A DNA stretch of 26,865 nucleotides. It comes from a virus. The DNA is taken from IMG/VR virus record IMGVR_UViG_3300042541_001510, positions 1-26,865 of that record; one strand, 5' to 3'. The notes under the pieces were generated by a model. That model ran no database searches. It worked only from the letters and a program-made list of their open reading frames with translations, and had not been told where the DNA came from. Below are positions 26,102 to 26,865 of the stretch, piece by piece. The first letter of the stretch is position 1; every line of letters starts with the position of its first letter. The translations under genes were made by a program, and so were the position numbers.

Positions 26102-26110
26102 GCAAAGGTA
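26102..26110 (-). promoter_or_regulatory. Bacteroidota-type -7 box (TACCTTTGC), leaderless start
   Basis: On the minus strand TACCTTTGC is followed by gat and then ATG 26098. The box begins directly after the T-tract of the terminator at 26112-26140, so termination and re-initiation are packed into about 40 bases. No TTG is seen at -33; that position falls within the hairpin. Confidence 0.72.
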
Positions 26111-26111
26111 C

Positions 26112-26140
26112 AAAAAAAAGCCCACCCGTTAAGGTGAGCT
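26112..26140 (-). terminator. Rho-independent terminator after the 188-aa gene
   Basis: On the minus strand GCTCACC and GGTGGGC form a 7-bp stem with one G-U pair around a 6-base loop (TTAACG), followed by eight T. It ends the upstream transcript 24 bases after the stop of the 188-aa gene. Confidence 0.8.
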
Positions 26141-26163
26141 CTGATTCGTTATGACTGGTTAGA

Positions 26164-26730
26164 TTATGAGTATGTAGCTGATAAAATACCGTTAGTACCG
26201 CTAGGCAAAACAACTGGCACAATCTGCTCAACTATTTTGACATTTGTAGTGTCCATAATTGTTTTAGTTATTGCCGATTTAACTTGCCCTGGATCATTTG
26301 CAGCCAATATAAGTGTTAACGTAGGAGTAGTGGCCGTGTTAAGTTTTAGTACCATTGTAGCCGAGTTGGCTATACTTACAGCAGCAGCAGCAGCAGCCTG
26401 AAGCGGAGTAATACTTAATACAGAATCCGCATTTATATAGCAAGGAGCATCTGTAACTGTTATGACAACTGTACTTGCAGATGTATAGCCTGCACCACCT
26501 GAAACGACTGATAATGTAACTACGCCGGTAGTTACAGTTACTAATGCCGCAATTACCGCTCCGCTACCTTGTCCATCTGTGCTTGTTACGGTCACATACG
26601 GAGCAACTTGATATAATGTTCCTCCACTTGCTAATGTTGGCGCAGAAATTACTCCAGATGTTACGGTGCACGTTGCCGTTGTAGAGCATTTTGTAGCCCC
26701 AGTAAACGGTATTGATATGAATTTTCCCAT
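26164..26730 (-). CDS. Virion structural protein with inserted GxGY beta repeats (188 aa)
   Basis: The N-terminus (MGKFISIPFTG) and the later INADSVLSITPL resemble a family of small structural proteins in crAss-like and related phages where these segments lie close together. Here residues about 14-95 are a beta-rich, Thr/Ser/Gly/Val-rich insert with GGTLYQVAPYVTV and GGAGYTSASTVVI. A run of six alanines (111-118 region) is encoded by repeated GCN codons. The C-terminus (ITKTIMDTTNVKIV) is likely helix-strand. It ends just before a terminator and is preceded by a partial gene. A decoration or head-tail role is possible but not shown. ATG 26730 has an A-rich leader. Confidence 0.65.
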   Translation of the reverse strand: MGKFISIPFTGATKCSTTATCTVTSGVISAPTLASGGTLYQVAPYVTVTSTDGQGSGAVIAALVTVTTGVVTLSVVSGGAGYTSASTVVITVTDAPCYINADSVLSITPLQAAAAAAVSIANSATMVLKLNTATTPTLTLILAANDPGQVKSAITKTIMDTTNVKIVEQIVPVVLPSGTNGILSATYS

Positions 26731-26749
26731 TTTGTTTGTTTTTTAAAAG

Positions 26750-26865
26750 TTATTTTTGTTTTGTTTCGAGCATCTTTAAAACTTCAATTCCGTCATCAGT
26801 AATTAAAAACGAGACTATAGCTTGCACCGGTTCCTCTCCAAATGGTATTGTCAACAACTTCTTTT
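26750..26865 (-). CDS. Partial gene, 3' end only (37 codons visible)
   Basis: Reading in from the window edge on the minus strand, an open frame encodes KKLLTIPFGEEPVQAIVSFL, continues through ITDDGIEVLKML and ends with TAA at 26752-26750. The other two frames hit stops quickly. The start lies outside the window. The 19-base spacing to the next gene and the same strand place it in the structural operon. The fragment is too short to assign. Confidence 0.55.
   Translation of the reverse strand, partial: KKLLTIPFGEEPVQAIVSFLITDDGIEVLKMLETKQK

Noticed and set aside
26098-26125. Upstream GTG at 26125 as the start of the EF-hand ring protein
   Set aside because: It lies within the terminator hairpin and would put the promoter box inside the coding region; ATG 26098 fits the box spacing seen at other genes.
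26381-26399. Run of cagcag repeats as a functional microsatellite
   Set aside because: It simply encodes a short alanine run in the 188-aa protein; the length is too small to claim phase variation.
1-26865. tRNA genes, CRISPR arrays, insertion sequences or integrase attachment sites
   Set aside because: None was recognised by reading; intergenic gaps are nearly all under 50 bases and leave no room for most of these.

Overview
The window reads as part of the genome of a tailed, podovirus-type phage that infects a member of the Bacteroidota. Three signs support the host: promoter boxes of the Bacteroidota form TAnnTTTG sit just upstream of gene starts; gene starts lack Shine-Dalgarno sequences and have AT-rich leaders (often ATAATATG); and a putative adhesion protein begins with a BACON-like domain. 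Several structural proteins recall crAss-like and related Cellulophaga/Flavobacterium podoviruses, but no RNA polymerase, portal, terminase or capsid gene lies in this window, so I do not assign a family.

Layout. Positions 44-3780 (+ strand) hold a tightly packed, often overlapping set of DNA-metabolism and small genes: a 56-aa ORF, a calcineurin-like phosphoesterase, two small proteins, a DEAH-type SF2 helicase, a VRR-NUC-type nuclease, a small His/Glu-rich helical protein with its own promoter, and a possible 50-aa ORF carrying a terminator-like hairpin. Positions 26865-3770 (- strand) hold the late structural module, transcribed towards the first block. In transcription order these are the tail end of an unidentified gene, a 188-aa virion protein, a terminator and promoter, a ring/adaptor-like protein with an EF-hand loop, a second ring/adaptor-like protein, a 1210-aa muzzle/nozzle-like protein, a BACON-containing adhesion candidate, a 266-aa tail-associated protein, a GNAT protein with its own promoter, a gp14-like protein, a 497-aa protein, and a 3886-aa giant. 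The two blocks converge and overlap by 11 bp at 3770-3780. No stretch over 300 bases lacks a gene; no tRNA, CRISPR array or insertion sequence was seen.

How it fits together. The late block follows the T7 order gp11-gp12-gp13-gp14-gp15-gp16 (adaptor, nozzle, GNAT, three ejection proteins), with two surface-protein candidates inserted between nozzle and GNAT. The gp16-position protein is about three times the length of T7 gp16 and is built like a polyvalent protein: a HEIGH zinc-peptidase motif, then three distinct cassettes separated by four copies of one short linker (consensus KPKSKQQL), then a 255-bp tandem repeat and a long helical C-terminus. Cassette composition swings from about 25% to about 50% G+C in samples I counted by hand. 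My inference is that this is an ejected multi-effector protein assembled by cassette exchange and perhaps cut at the linkers.

The second system-level signal is a recurring TAnnTTTGC box placed 3 nt (three cases) or 5 nt (one case) before an ATG. This implies leaderless mRNAs at the head of transcription units and corrects two gene starts.
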